Assembly: GCF_008638365.1 (NCBI RefSeq)
Contig: NZ_VWVU01000023.1
Coordinates: 1-64,000, forward strand
Reading direction: 5' to 3'
Length of the DNA stretch: 64,000 nucleotides
From: Nocardiopsis quinghaiensis
GTDB lineage: Bacteria; Actinomycetota; Actinomycetes; Streptosporangiales; Streptosporangiaceae
The notes below the pieces were generated by a model. The model was not told where the DNA came from and ran no database searches. It was given only the letters and a program-made list of their open reading frames with translations. A program made the position numbers and the translations under genes. Of this stretch, positions 24,929 to 34,373 are shown in pieces (within the stretch, counting starts at the first letter, position 1; each line of letters opens with the position of its first letter).

Positions 24929-27589
24929 CTATTCATTTGTTCCGGACCATGGCAGTGGCCGGTTCTGGGTCCGCCGCAGCGGAGGAAGGAAGGGCAGCCG
25001 GGCGGGCTGTTCACTCTGCGCCGCGGTGAGCGCGAGGAGACATCCCGCGGTGCCCGTGGAAAGGTCCATGGAGAGCCGCATCAGCTGCTCTCCGGGGAAG
25101 GCCAGGTGGCCCTGGTAGCGCATGGCGTACCGGGACAGGGCGTCGATCTGGCGACGCACTTCCGCGGGCCCGGTACCTGGCCCGGGAGTGGTCGTCCGGC
25201 TCAGGTACAGGACCATGCCCGCCAGTCCGCGGAAGAGGCCGGGCTGGGCGTAGAAACCGGACCGCGCGGCCCCGACGATCTCCGGCCGGACCCGCTCGAA
25301 CACCTCGTTGGAACGGTGCTCCAGGTAGTCGTCGAGCACGATCCCCACCCCGACGCTGCCCGTACCGAGGTAGGGCATGGTCCGCCATCCCTCGTCCACC
25401 TGGAGCGTGCCGAAGGCACTGGTGACGCAGCGGTCGAGGTCGGCCCGGAGCGCCCGCTCGGCCAGGTCGAGCAGCGCGGTGTCACCGTTCCGCTCGTACA
25501 GGCGCAGGCAGAGCAGGGCCACACCCGCGCCCCCGTGGAGCAGACCGGCGCGGCGCCGCTCGGGCGGGGCGTCCAGGAATCCGTGTGCGGCCAGCTCCGC
25601 GCAGCGGAGCGCGCCCGAGCGCAGCCCGGCCTCGCCGGTGTCGGCGGCCAGGGAGTCCAGGGCCAGGCCGATGCCGGCCGTCCCGCCGTGCAGTCCGGGG
25701 CCGAGCCCCTCCCAGGGCTGTGCCAGGACCAGTTCGGCCAGTGCCAGGGAAGGCTCCTCGTGGCCGAGGCGGTGCAGGGTCCAGGACAGGCCCGAGAGGC
25801 CGTCGAAGAAACCCAGGGGGGAGCCTGACGCGGGCTCCTTGCTGTGCCGCAGCAGCCATTCCTCGGCTTCGGGATGCCGTGCGGCGCCGCTCTCGGCGAG
25901 GGCGTAGAGCACCCCGGCGGCGCCGTGGCCGAAGGAGAGCCCGCCGCCCGCCGTCGTGAACTGGGCGATGTCGCCGGGAAAGTAGCGGTCGTCCCGGTCG
26001 GGGGTGGCCGAGGCGAGGATGGCGCGGACCATCGAGTCCCGGCTGCGCGGCCAGTCCCCCGGCTCGGCCGGCGGGTAGGGATCGTGCGCACCGGTGACCG
26101 CCGGGCGCGTCCCCTCCGAGGACGTGCCGGTCCCCGGTCCGCCGTCCGGATCGCGCAGGATCTCCGCGACGCCGAGCTCCAGGAACTCCCGGGCCTCGGG
26201 GAAGACGCGCGCGGCCTCCTCAGCCAGGTGCCGGACCTTGCTCCGGTCCACGGCCAGCACACTGGTCAGGGGCAGGAAGAGGGCGATGCGCAGGCAGGCC
26301 AACGCGTACAGGTCCACATCGAATCCCCGGCGCCCGCGCGGGGCGACGAACCCCGGGTTGGCGACCGTCTGGCGGCCACCCTCGTCGGCGTCGCGGGCGG
26401 CCTCGAAGTCGAGCAGCACCACCGAGGACTCGTCCTCGGAGACCATGATGTTGAACAAGTGCAGGTCGTTGAAGACGATGCCGCGCCCGTGCACCGCTTC
26501 GACGGCCTCCTCCACCAAGCCGTGCAGGCGCATCGCCCACCGGCCGTACTCCCTCAACCCCTCCGGTGCGGGGTCGGCCTCGACCAGGGGGTGGCGGTGG
26601 GCGAAGAAGGAGTTCAACGGCTTGCCCTGGATGTACTCCATCACCAGGAAGTGGTGGTCGCCGAGGGTGAAGGCGTCCTTGGCCTCGGGGGTGCAGACCA
26701 GTCCGGAGAGGCGCTCCAGGGCGGTGCGCTCTTGTTCCAGGCGGCGTACCGCGTCGGCGCCGTCGGCGGCCAGGCCGGCGTGGGGCCGGGCCTCCTTGAG
26801 CACCACGGGCTCACCGGTGCGCCGGTCCCGCCCGGCGTAGACACCGCCGCCGTTGGAGAAGTGCAGGGCGCGCTCGATGTCGTACGGCAGACCGGTGACG
26901 TCGACGGCGCCGCGCGCCTTCAGGTGCGGAAGGAGGAAGTCGGGGATGGTCACCCACTCCGGCGTGTGGAAGGCCGGACCGCGCTGGTCGGGCACGAGCA
27001 CGCCGTCGGCGTTCTCCAGCGCGGGCACCGGCTCGCCGTGCTCGTCGTAGCAGTGCCGCCTGGTGAAGCTCCCGTAGCGCAGGTGGACCGGGCCCGCGTT
27101 CCAGCGCACGTCGCTGAGGACGTACGGGCCGGGTTCACCGCCCACGAGTGCGTCCAGACCGGCGGCCACCGAGGCGCACTCGTCGTCGTCGGCCGGGTAG
27201 ACGGTGATGAACTTCCCACTGCCCCCGCGGTCGGCGTACTTGGCGTTCCGGTTGTGCAGCAGGTACCGGGTGGGGACGAACTTGAAGGAGACGCCCCGTG
27301 CCACGCAGTAGTCCCAGACCCGGGCCAGGATCGACTCCGCGTTGTCCAGGCAGGCGGAGACGTGGATCTTCCATCCCTGGTCCGGCAGGCGGTGCTCGAC
27401 GGGGCGCAGCGCCAGCCAGTCGCCGGCGCGGTGGCTCTGCCACCCTTCGGGCACCGGCCGCTCGGCCGTCTCGAAGACCCGGTCGCGTTCGCCGACCGTC
27501 CCGGAGGCGCCGGAGCCCGACCAGAGGCGGTGGGGCGTGTCGTAGAAGTAGCGGTCGGCGTCGCAGAACACACCGTACCCCTTGATCAT
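24929..27589 (-). CDS. ramC: Class III lanthionine synthetase (RamC/LanKC)
   Basis: This 886-aa enzyme phosphorylates Ser in the precursor, eliminates phosphate and closes rings. The N-terminal lyase-type domain starts MIKGYGVFCDADRYFYDTP. The kinase domain (about residues 220-480) has GGVYAGRDRRTGEPVVLKEA, the catalytic loop GIVFNDLHLFNIMV near 370 and LLDFEAA in place of DFG. The C-terminal LanC-like cyclase (about 560-886) has LHGGTAGIGLALDSL and LLHGGAGVALLCL; the zinc-binding Cys-Cys-His set of class I/II cyclases is not seen, as expected for class III. Start ATG 27589 has GGGGGAG 6 nt upstream. It is first in the operon ramC-ramS-ramA-ramB. A RamR-type activator gene is not beside it. 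Confidence 0.95.
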   Translation of the reverse strand: MIKGYGVFCDADRYFYDTPHRLWSGSGASGTVGERDRVFETAERPVPEGWQSHRAGDWLALRPVEHRLPDQGWKIHVSACLDNAESILARVWDYCVARGVSFKFVPTRYLLHNRNAKYADRGGSGKFITVYPADDDECASVAAGLDALVGGEPGPYVLSDVRWNAGPVHLRYGSFTRRHCYDEHGEPVPALENADGVLVPDQRGPAFHTPEWVTIPDFLLPHLKARGAVDVTGLPYDIERALHFSNGGGVYAGRDRRTGEPVVLKEARPHAGLAADGADAVRRLEQERTALERLSGLVCTPEAKDAFTLGDHHFLVMEYIQGKPLNSFFAHRHPLVEADPAPEGLREYGRWAMRLHGLVEEAVEAVHGRGIVFNDLHLFNIMVSEDESSVVLLDFEAARDADEGGRQTVANPGFVAPRGRRGFDVDLYALACLRIALFLPLTSVLAVDRSKVRHLAEEAARVFPEAREFLELGVAEILRDPDGGPGTGTSSEGTRPAVTGAHDPYPPAEPGDWPRSRDSMVRAILASATPDRDDRYFPGDIAQFTTAGGGLSFGHGAAGVLYALAESGAARHPEAEEWLLRHSKEPASGSPLGFFDGLSGLSWTLHRLGHEEPSLALAELVLAQPWEGLGPGLHGGTAGIGLALDSLAADTGEAGLRSGALRCAELAAHGFLDAPPERRRAGLLHGGAGVALLCLRLYERNGDTALLDLAERALRADLDRCVTSAFGTLQVDEGWRTMPYLGTGSVGVGIVLDDYLEHRSNEVFERVRPEIVGAARSGFYAQPGLFRGLAGMVLYLSRTTTPGPGTGPAEVRRQIDALSRYAMRYQGHLAFPGEQLMRLSMDLSTGTAGCLLALTAAQSEQPARLPFLPPLRRTQNRPLPWSGTNE

Positions 27590-28341
27590 ACGAACTCCCC
27601 CATGGTCGTCTCGGTCAGCGACATTCCAGATAGTGGCATAGGGGTTATCTCTATGTCCATGCCTTTGCATGCACTTTTTCGGGCCACTGATCACTCGCGA
27701 TTAACTTACGGGGAGTTAAGCGGGTGCTCTTATCGGCGCTCCCTGTGCGCATTTACCGCTCCTGCCAGCGGATTCAGTTGGAGTGCGTCCTCCGGCGGTG
27801 CATGCGAGGGCCTCTTCGCCGCCTCGTTGATCGAAAGTCACCAATGTTATGGGTGTGGTGAATAACGGCAGGTCGGAGCGATGATAAGTCTCTGGCGCGG
27901 TGTTTTTTCGGTCGTTGGCGTTTTGTCGGTGATTTTCGCATTCAGGAGGTTTGAGAGGTCTGTAACAGCTGTGAACGGGGAGGTCAGAGCGGTCTGCGGA
28001 TAGGTGATGCCCTGACCAGGAGATCCTCGGATGTGCGGTGAGGGTGAACTGCGTGACCTCGGAAAACCGCCGGACGCCTGCCGGTGGGAACGTCACGGGT
28101 GCGGCGGGATGTCCACGCCGGGCAGATCAGCTGACGGAGGAATCCACTTCCACGGAGGTGGCGGGTTCTGCCGGAGGCACGGTTGCGCGGTTCCCCTTGC
28201 CGAATTCTGGGTGAACCGTTCGCGCCGAGTCCTGGGCCGTGATTTGCGAACCCGCTGGATAGGCCGCTGACGGGCGGGTGTGGAAACTTCTTTGCCGCTG
28301 CCTGAGCGCGTCGGAGGGGACGTTCCCCGCTGCCGAAATGA
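27590..28341. other. Upstream region of the ram operon
   Basis: About 750 bp without a supported gene. The part 27600-27960 is clearly AT-richer than the surroundings (runs such as GGGGTTATCTCTATGTCC and CGATTAACTTACGGGGAGTT), suiting a regulated promoter, possibly a site for a RamR-type activator. No exact site is assigned. Confidence 0.5.
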
Positions 28342-28559
28342 GTGATCATGAGATCTGCGGGGAAGGGATGGTATTTCGGTGTGTCGGAGCACGCGACCGC
28401 CCGTTTTACGCGGGACACCCACCAGTCGGTGTTCCCGGACGTGGCCGAGGCGGCGGCCGAGGCCGCCGCCTCGCTGCTACGCGGATCGGCACCGACCGGG
28501 TGGCCGACCCTGTTCCGCGCCCCGTTCGGTGAACCGGCACCCGTCCTTGGGATCGGCGA
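28342..28559. other. Stretch without supported gene
   Basis: A plus-strand frame (MIMRSAGKGWYFGVSEHATA) is open here but its continuation runs antisense through a hydrolase relic, and codon use beyond it is poor. I do not call it a gene. Confidence 0.35.
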
Positions 28560-29060
28560 TGATCGCGTGGGGACGTGGGTCCCGCTGGGGGAGTGGGAAC
28601 TCCCGGATACGTCCGTCCGGGTGGGACGCCGTAGCCACGTGTGGTGCTTCTCGGCGAAGGAGCGCTCCAACACGTTGCGGACCAGGCCGGGACGGCAGTC
28701 TCCGTTGAGTCAGTCCTCCGGTGCCTCCCCCACACACCGCTCGACGTACTCGCGGGCTTGGTCGGGGTCGGCGGACCATCCATAGTGGAACTGGGCGCGT
28801 AACCGCCCAGGGAGTGCCCGACCAGGACGGGGTTCTCCCAGCCGAGGGCCCGGGTGGCGCCGGTGAGATCCTGCCAGTACTGTTCCGCGTTGTGGGAGCC
28901 GGCTCCGGTCTGACCGTGTCCGCGCCGCCGAAGTCCGGTCCGGCCAGGGATTCGTGGCCGAGGCCGAGTGTGGTCTTCCGGGCCTGCACCGGACCGTCCT
29001 GGGCTTGGAGCATCCTCCGCGCAACCGTGTTCCCCGTCGGGGGTGTGGGCGACTGACCCG
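28560..29060 (-). pseudogene. Alpha/beta-hydrolase pseudogene with frameshifts
   Basis: In minus-strand order, three frames carry pieces of one protein: GLGHESLAGPDFGGADTVR, then EQYWQDLTGATRALGW with ENPVLVGHSLGGYA (the nucleophile elbow GHSLGG), then QFHYGWSADPDQAREYVERC. At least two frameshifts are needed, so it is not functional. The nucleophile elbow identifies the fold; the exact family is not clear. Confidence 0.65.
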
Positions 29061-29086
29061 GCCCGGACGGCCCCGGAAGGCCGACG

Positions 29087-29127
29087 CCCCCGTCCGGGCG
29101 GTGCGCGGGGCACCGCCCGGACGGGGG
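29087..29127 (-). terminator. Terminator of the GH106-like gene
   Basis: There is a perfect 18-bp stem (29087-29104 with 29110-29127) and a 5-nt loop, beginning 5 nt after the minus-strand stop. Confidence 0.8.
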
Positions 29128-29131
29128 ACGG

Positions 29132-32100
29132 TCACAGTTCGGCCTGGCCGTAGGGCAGCAGCCGTACCGGTCCCAGCAGTCCGTAGTCCTGTCGGGACAC
29201 GTCGCCGTAGACATCGGGGCGGAAGGCCCGCATGCGGTTGATCAGGGTGGTGGCCACCTCGACCTGGATCGTGTTGGAGCCGCTGCGCAGCCAGGGGCCG
29301 ATGTCGACCACCGTGTCCTGCTGGTCGCACGGCGGCAGGTCCGTGTCATTGACCGTGACGCGGAAGGTGTCGCTCACTCCGCCCAGGTCCAGATAGGCGC
29401 CGTGGCCTCCGGTCCACCCCTCACCCAGGTCGACGGTGGTGGTGTAGCGACCGATACCGGAGGTGTCGGCCAGGCCCTCCATCTCCTGCCAGGGGACGAG
29501 CGAGGACAGGGAGAGCTCCTGCAGCACCACCTCGGTGTCGGTGTTCGACTCTCCCGGCCGCCAGTCCTCGACCTCCAGGTCCCACGAGGTCAGGTCGAGG
29601 GTGTCGCCCACGGAGTCGATGTCCGTGGAGGAGGTGCTCCCATCCGTGAGCACGGTGGTGTAGGTGCCCGCCGAGGAGGCACGGACCACGGCCTTCCTGC
29701 CCTCCACCCGGACCTGGTCCGCGTCGGTCTCGTCCACGCGCAGCTTCTTCAGCTGCCCCGGCGGCATGGTCTGGCCCGACTCCCCGTGACTGGTGATCCA
29801 CGAGTGCTGCGCCAGCGCGATGACCGTCGACGCCCCCGGGGCCAGGCGCACTCCGACCTCGACCGTTCCCTCTCCGACCGTGTGCTGCGGCAAAGGAGTG
29901 ATCGCTCCGCTCCACAGGTCCAGCGCGAAGGGGTAGGCGTGGTTGATGTCGGCGGGCAGGGTGACCCGGTGGTCGACGGTCTCGGAGTCGGAGCCGTTGG
30001 TGAAGTAGTACAGCTCCAGCTCCTCGCCCCGGCGCCGGGCGTGCAGCAGCGGGGAGCCCTCGGCGTAGGAGACGGCGGGCCGTGCGTCCAGGGCGGTCAG
30101 CCCGTCGGGGATGTCCTCGCGGGCGTCGACCCGGTGCACGGTGGGCTCGGCGAGCAGATCCGCCATGGCCTGGGTCAGTTCCTCGACCGAGTCCTGGTCG
30201 GTCCCCGGCTCCTGCGGGGCGCTCCAGTCGCCGACGACGAGGATCTTCAGCCCCGCCCGGGCGTACTCCACCATCCGTTGGGCGGTGTCCAGCTCCATGG
30301 TGGGGAGCCGTCCGCTGAAGGCGTCCCCCTCGAAGACGAGCAGGCCGTAGGCGGGGCCCTCGGGGGCCAGGCGGCCGTTCTCGACCCGCGGTTCGGTGAT
30401 GCGGAGCAGGCGGGGGCTGACGAACTGGTGCGTCCAGCCCTGGCGCACCCCCTCCTTGCTGAAGTAGGCGGCGCCGAAGCCCGAGCCGGCGTAGCCCTTC
30501 TGGCGCAGGAACGCCACGTCGATCGTCGAGGTGCCCGACTGGAGGGCGTGCTGCGCGCGTGCGAAGAAGCCGGAGACGTCGGACACGTGCTGCCAGGTGG
30601 GGTGGCGCGGCCCCCAGGACTCGCTGTAGCCGACACCGCCGCTGTAGGGGGTGAAGGCGGAGAACCCCGGCCACTGCGCTCCGGGCGCGTCGGCGTAGGA
30701 GAACCCGTGCAGGACCGCCATGTTCACGCCTGCGGCGTACTCGCGCGCGATGGTGCGCACGGTCTGCTTCCACGTGGTGCTGTAGGAGCCGCCGTAGACC
30801 GCGCCCGCCTCGCTGCTGAGCACCTTCTTGCCGCCCAGGTCGCGCCCGCCGGCCAGGGAGCGGAAGTCGTCGAGGTTATTGAAGCCCAGGGACTCGCCCT
30901 CGGCGGTGTCGACGATGGCGGCCTTGGCCACGGCGTCGGTCTGCAGGCCGTAGGGCTGGATCCGGTATTCCATCCCGAGCCCGTGCGCCCACTCCTGGAC
31001 GGGAGTGATGTGGTGGTCGATGTAGAGCTGCGAGAGCAGGTCGTTGAAGTCGTTCAGCGCCCGGCGGTCGGTGTCGGGATCGAAGGAGAAGACCTGGTCC
31101 TCGTCCACGCGCACGAGGACCGGAAGGTAGGGCACCGGGTCGTAGCCGTGGTGGTCCTCGAAGGCGGAGGGCAGGTTGTGCGTCCACAGGGTCGCGTCGG
31201 TCTCCATCTCGATGGAGTCCTCGAAGATCGCACCACCCGCGGGCCCTCGCAGGAGGGAGCGGATCCTGGAGGTGAGGACGTTCTCCTCCCAGAAGTCGAT
31301 GACCGCCTGGGCGCCGGAGTCGCTGAAGTGGTCGACCACGTAGGAGATCGGCTCGGTGTGCGGTCCGCCCTCGGGGCGCTGGCCCGAACCGCGCTCCCAG
31401 TAGGCGATGAGGGCCCAGGTGGAGCCGTCCCCCTCGCCCGGGGCGGTCCAGGTCAGCTCCTCGCCCTGCACCGAAGCGGTCAGGTCCTCCAGGGTGTCGG
31501 CCTTCAAGGCGGTGCGCCTGTCCTCGGGCGAGGCGCCCTCGGCCAGGCGTACCGCCTGCACCGCGAAGAGCTCGCGCGACTCGACCCCGTGCCCTGGCTC
31601 CGCCACGGGCTCGGGCAGGGCGCCTGAGGTCTCCTCACCGGAGGCGAGGTAGCGCACGCCGTGGGCGAGCTCGCGCACGGCGGCCTTGTCCTGCGGGGTC
31701 AGACTGGGCACCGCGGCGGGCCAGGACGGGCCGATGGTCATGTCGACGACGATCCCGCGCTCCTCGGCCCGGGAGAGGGCGGCCTCCACGGCCTGGCGCC
31801 AGGGCCCGGTGCCCCAGCCGTGTCCCCCGGGGTCGAGCGGCTCCGAGGAGCTGTGGTGGACGTCGGCCACCTCCATGCCGCCGAATCCGGCGTCGGCGGC
31901 ATGGTCGATCTCGCGGGCCACTTCCTGCGGGTCGACCAGACCGTGCGGCCACCACCAGCGGAACTTGGCTCGGGCCGTGGCCGCCGGAGCTTCGAAGCCT
32001 TTGGTGAAGGCCTGCGGGGCCGCCACGGCCGCGGGTGTGCCGAGGGCGGCCGACAGGGCCGCGGCCGTGCCCGCGGTGGCGCTCATCCCCAGGAACAGAC

Positions 32101-32158
32101 GGCGTGTGGGGGTGAAGCCGGAGCACGGGCGTTCCGTGGGGGATGGTGTGTGGGGCAT
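29132..32158 (-). CDS. Tat-exported GH106-like glycoside hydrolase
   Basis: This 1008-aa protein has a twin-arginine signal at residues 15-50: TPTRRLFLGMSATAGTAAA ending AVAAP. The catalytic region opens with KFRWWWPHGLVDPQEVAREI and ADAGFGGMEVADVHH, as in GH106 alpha-L-rhamnosidases and related glycosyl hydrolases. Further features are IFEDSIEMETDATLWT and LSSEAGAVYGGSYSTTW, which supply acidic residues. The C-terminal third holds a beta-sandwich (GRYTTTVDLGEGWTGGHGAY, NTIQVEVATTLINR). Rhamnose-containing pectin or plant glycoside is a plausible substrate. ATG 32158 has AAGGAAA 9 nt upstream. A LacI-type operator lies 95 bp upstream. Confidence 0.8.
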   Translation of the reverse strand: MPHTPSPTERPCSGFTPTRRLFLGMSATAGTAAALSAALGTPAAVAAPQAFTKGFEAPAATARAKFRWWWPHGLVDPQEVAREIDHAADAGFGGMEVADVHHSSSEPLDPGGHGWGTGPWRQAVEAALSRAEERGIVVDMTIGPSWPAAVPSLTPQDKAAVRELAHGVRYLASGEETSGALPEPVAEPGHGVESRELFAVQAVRLAEGASPEDRRTALKADTLEDLTASVQGEELTWTAPGEGDGSTWALIAYWERGSGQRPEGGPHTEPISYVVDHFSDSGAQAVIDFWEENVLTSRIRSLLRGPAGGAIFEDSIEMETDATLWTHNLPSAFEDHHGYDPVPYLPVLVRVDEDQVFSFDPDTDRRALNDFNDLLSQLYIDHHITPVQEWAHGLGMEYRIQPYGLQTDAVAKAAIVDTAEGESLGFNNLDDFRSLAGGRDLGGKKVLSSEAGAVYGGSYSTTWKQTVRTIAREYAAGVNMAVLHGFSYADAPGAQWPGFSAFTPYSGGVGYSESWGPRHPTWQHVSDVSGFFARAQHALQSGTSTIDVAFLRQKGYAGSGFGAAYFSKEGVRQGWTHQFVSPRLLRITEPRVENGRLAPEGPAYGLLVFEGDAFSGRLPTMELDTAQRMVEYARAGLKILVVGDWSAPQEPGTDQDSVEELTQAMADLLAEPTVHRVDAREDIPDGLTALDARPAVSYAEGSPLLHARRRGEELELYYFTNGSDSETVDHRVTLPADINHAYPFALDLWSGAITPLPQHTVGEGTVEVGVRLAPGASTVIALAQHSWITSHGESGQTMPPGQLKKLRVDETDADQVRVEGRKAVVRASSAGTYTTVLTDGSTSSTDIDSVGDTLDLTSWDLEVEDWRPGESNTDTEVVLQELSLSSLVPWQEMEGLADTSGIGRYTTTVDLGEGWTGGHGAYLDLGGVSDTFRVTVNDTDLPPCDQQDTVVDIGPWLRSGSNTIQVEVATTLINRMRAFRPDVYGDVSRQDYGLLGPVRLLPYGQAEL

Positions 32159-32252
32159 AGGGGATTTCCTTCCTGCGCTCGCTGGAGCAGGGCGCCGGGG
32201 GTGACGGGGAAAGTCGTGCGCGCACACGCAGAGCCGGTCGAGGACCAGGCTT

Positions 32253-32264
32253 TAAAACGTTTCA
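32253..32264. promoter_or_regulatory. LacI-type operator upstream of the GH106-like gene
   Basis: TAAAACGTTTCA is one base away from the palindrome TGAAACGTTTCA, with the central CG typical for LacI/CcpA-family sites. A weaker copy, GAACGTTTCA, lies at 32394-32403. The repressor is not identified; the LacI gene at 52344 is 20 kb away and need not be related. Confidence 0.55.
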
Positions 32265-32421
32265 GCGAAGTTTCCAACAGATCCTCCCGATGGTCAATGG
32301 TTGCGCGGAAAAACCTTGTTCCTCCACCGACATGTCCTTGTGAACAGGGCTTTCCTCAGTGCTGAGCGATCGAGAGGGGGGATGAAGTAATAAGAACGTT
32401 TCACTCGCATGGGTTTCACTG

Positions 32422-32676
32422 GCCTGTGCCGACGAGCTGTCGGCCGACGCCCCGGGCGGGGCGGCTCCGTACTGGCACTCCTACGCCTACGACACCCGGG
32501 GTAACCGCACCACCGGGGTCCAGCACGGTCCCACCGGGGACGTCACCCGTACCTACGCCCATGGGGACGCGGCCGGGCCGCGTCACCGGATGCTGGCCAA
32601 GGTGGAGCGGACCGGGCCCGGCGGTGACCGGCTGGAGGAGTACTCCTGCGACGGTCCCCAGGTGGGGACGGCCGTT
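32422..32676 (+). pseudogene. RHS/YD-repeat protein remnant
   Basis: The frame reads PYWHSYAYDTRGNRTTGVQH, then GDVTRTYAHGDAAGPRHRML and GDRLEEYSCD. YAYDxRGNRT with Thr-Tyr spacing is the YD-repeat of RHS toxins and wall-associated proteins. It has no start and no end and stops 9 bp before the RiPP exporter gene. It marks a recombination edge beside the cluster. Confidence 0.7.
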
Positions 32677-32684
32677 CCGCGGAG

Positions 32685-34373
32685 TCAGCCGCCTGATCCC
32701 TGTACGGCGTGTGGGGCCGCGGCCACGTCGACGACGCGTTCGAGGCGGGCGAGGGTCTCGGCCCGGTGGGACGCGATGAGGACGGTGCCGTGGAATTCGG
32801 CGATGACGTCGGATACCAGTCGTTCGGTGGCCGGGTCGAGGCTGGCGGTGACCTCGTCCACGAGGAGGACACGCGGCCGGCGGGCGAGGGCGCGGGCCAG
32901 GCACAGGCGTGCCCTCTGTCCGCCGGACAGCCGCACACCCCCCTCTCCGAGTTCGGCGTCAAGACCGATCCAGGCGGCGGCTTCGACGCGTTCGAGCAGG
33001 GCGTTCAGATCACCGTCGGACCGCGGCCCGCAGCCGCGCAGCAGGTTGTCGCGCACGGTGCCGTGGAAGAGTGTCGCGTCCTGGTCGACCAGGGCGACGG
33101 CCTCCCGCAGCGCCGCCTCGTCCAGATCGGAGACGGGGATGCCCCCGCCGTCCGCGGTGACGAGCTCGACGGTGCCCGACGAAGGGTCCCAGAGGCGGGC
33201 CGCGAGGGCGATGACGGTGCTCTTGCCCGAGCCGGAGGGGCCGACCAGCCCGGCGTGCTCGCCGGGGGCGAGTTCGGTGGACCAGGACGTCAGCGTCGGC
33301 TGTCGGCCCTCGTAGGAGAAGGACACGTCCCGGAAACGGAGGCCGAGCGGTCCGGCGGGCAACCGCCGTGGCGTTCGGGGGATGGCGACGACCGGGGGGC
33401 GGCTGATCCCGGCGGCGACGCGTTCGGCGCCGGAGACGAGCGGATGGAGCCGGGTGAGGGTGTCGGTGGCGTCCACGATCGCGGCGATGCCGACCAGGGC
33501 CAGGGCGACCAGCGCGGGCAGTTCCGCGGGGGCCATCCGCACCTGGGCGCCTTCTGAGAGCACGCCCGCGGCGGTGGCGCTGGTGGCGATGACGCCGATG
33601 ACCACGGCGGTGAGGATGAGTTCCCGGAGGGCGGTGACCAGGTGCGACAGCAGTTCGCGCCGTTGCGCGATCGTGGCGGCGCGTGCGGTGGCGGCGCTGG
33701 TCTCGGCGATGATCCGAGGGGCGAGCCCGTAGGCGAGTACCTCGCGTAGGGCACCCAGCGCGTCCACGATGTGCTCGGACAGGTCTGAGCGCTCCCGCTG
33801 TTCCCGCTCGCCCAGCCGCCGGGTGGCCCGCGCCCAGTACAGTGCGCTGCTCGCCACGACGGCGGCGCCCAGGAGCATGACGAGTGCGGCTTCGGGCAGC
33901 AGCAGGGACGCGGTGACGAGGGAGGCGGTGAACAGGGTGAGCGAGGCGCCGAGCTGGGCGACCGTGTGGGCGTAGAAGAACTCGAGCTTTTCGATGTCGT
34001 CCATCGCGACCGCCGCCGCGCGTCCGGAGTGCTCGCGACGCCGACCGGGAACGCTGCGCGCGTAGGCGTCGAACAACGCCATCCTCAGCCGGGCCAGCAC
34101 GCGGTAGGCCAGGGCGTGGGAGACGTCCATCTCCCGCCAGGTCAGGAGCACGCGCAGCAGTAGGAGCCCGAGGACCAGGGTCCACCAGAGGGGGCCGGGC
34201 GGCGTGCGCTCCACGACGGCGTGGCCGACCGCCCATGCCGTGAGGACGGTCAGGCCGGCCAGGCCGAGCGCGCTCATGGTGCCGAGTAGGTAGATCCAGA
34301 CCATCCCCCGACGTTCGGGGCGCAGGACGGGCAGCAGTTCGCGGAAGGCCCGGAACGCGGAGAGGGTGTTCAC
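32685..34373 (-). CDS. ABC transporter half with fused ATPase (CydC-like), RiPP exporter
   Basis: The protein is 562 aa; GTG 34373 overlaps the previous stop (GTGA), with AGGAG upstream. Five to six membrane helices come first (WIYLLGTMSALGLAGLTVLT), then an ATPase with Walker A VGPSGSGKSTVIALAARL, signature LSGGQRARLCLARA, Walker B RVLLVDEVTASLD and LIASHRAE. It is last in the RiPP operon and paired with the preceding half-transporter. Similarity is to the CydDC group, but context suggests export of the modified peptide rather than cysteine or glutathione; no cytochrome bd genes are near. Confidence 0.85.
   Translation of the reverse strand: MNTLSAFRAFRELLPVLRPERRGMVWIYLLGTMSALGLAGLTVLTAWAVGHAVVERTPPGPLWWTLVLGLLLLRVLLTWREMDVSHALAYRVLARLRMALFDAYARSVPGRRREHSGRAAAVAMDDIEKLEFFYAHTVAQLGASLTLFTASLVTASLLLPEAALVMLLGAAVVASSALYWARATRRLGEREQRERSDLSEHIVDALGALREVLAYGLAPRIIAETSAATARAATIAQRRELLSHLVTALRELILTAVVIGVIATSATAAGVLSEGAQVRMAPAELPALVALALVGIAAIVDATDTLTRLHPLVSGAERVAAGISRPPVVAIPRTPRRLPAGPLGLRFRDVSFSYEGRQPTLTSWSTELAPGEHAGLVGPSGSGKSTVIALAARLWDPSSGTVELVTADGGGIPVSDLDEAALREAVALVDQDATLFHGTVRDNLLRGCGPRSDGDLNALLERVEAAAWIGLDAELGEGGVRLSGGQRARLCLARALARRPRVLLVDEVTASLDPATERLVSDVIAEFHGTVLIASHRAETLARLERVVDVAAAPHAVQGSGG

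Noticed and set aside
28342..28785. Plus-strand open frame (147 codons) upstream of the GH106 region
   Set aside because: Most of it is opposite the alpha/beta-hydrolase relic and it has no recognisable domain.
32253..32264. Direct control of the GH106-like gene by the LacI regulator at 52344
   Set aside because: There is no sequence support for the pairing; the regulator is 20 kb away and faces its own operon.
32709..33557. Plus-strand frame opposite the exporter ATPase
   Set aside because: It is the complement of a gene with clear Walker motifs.
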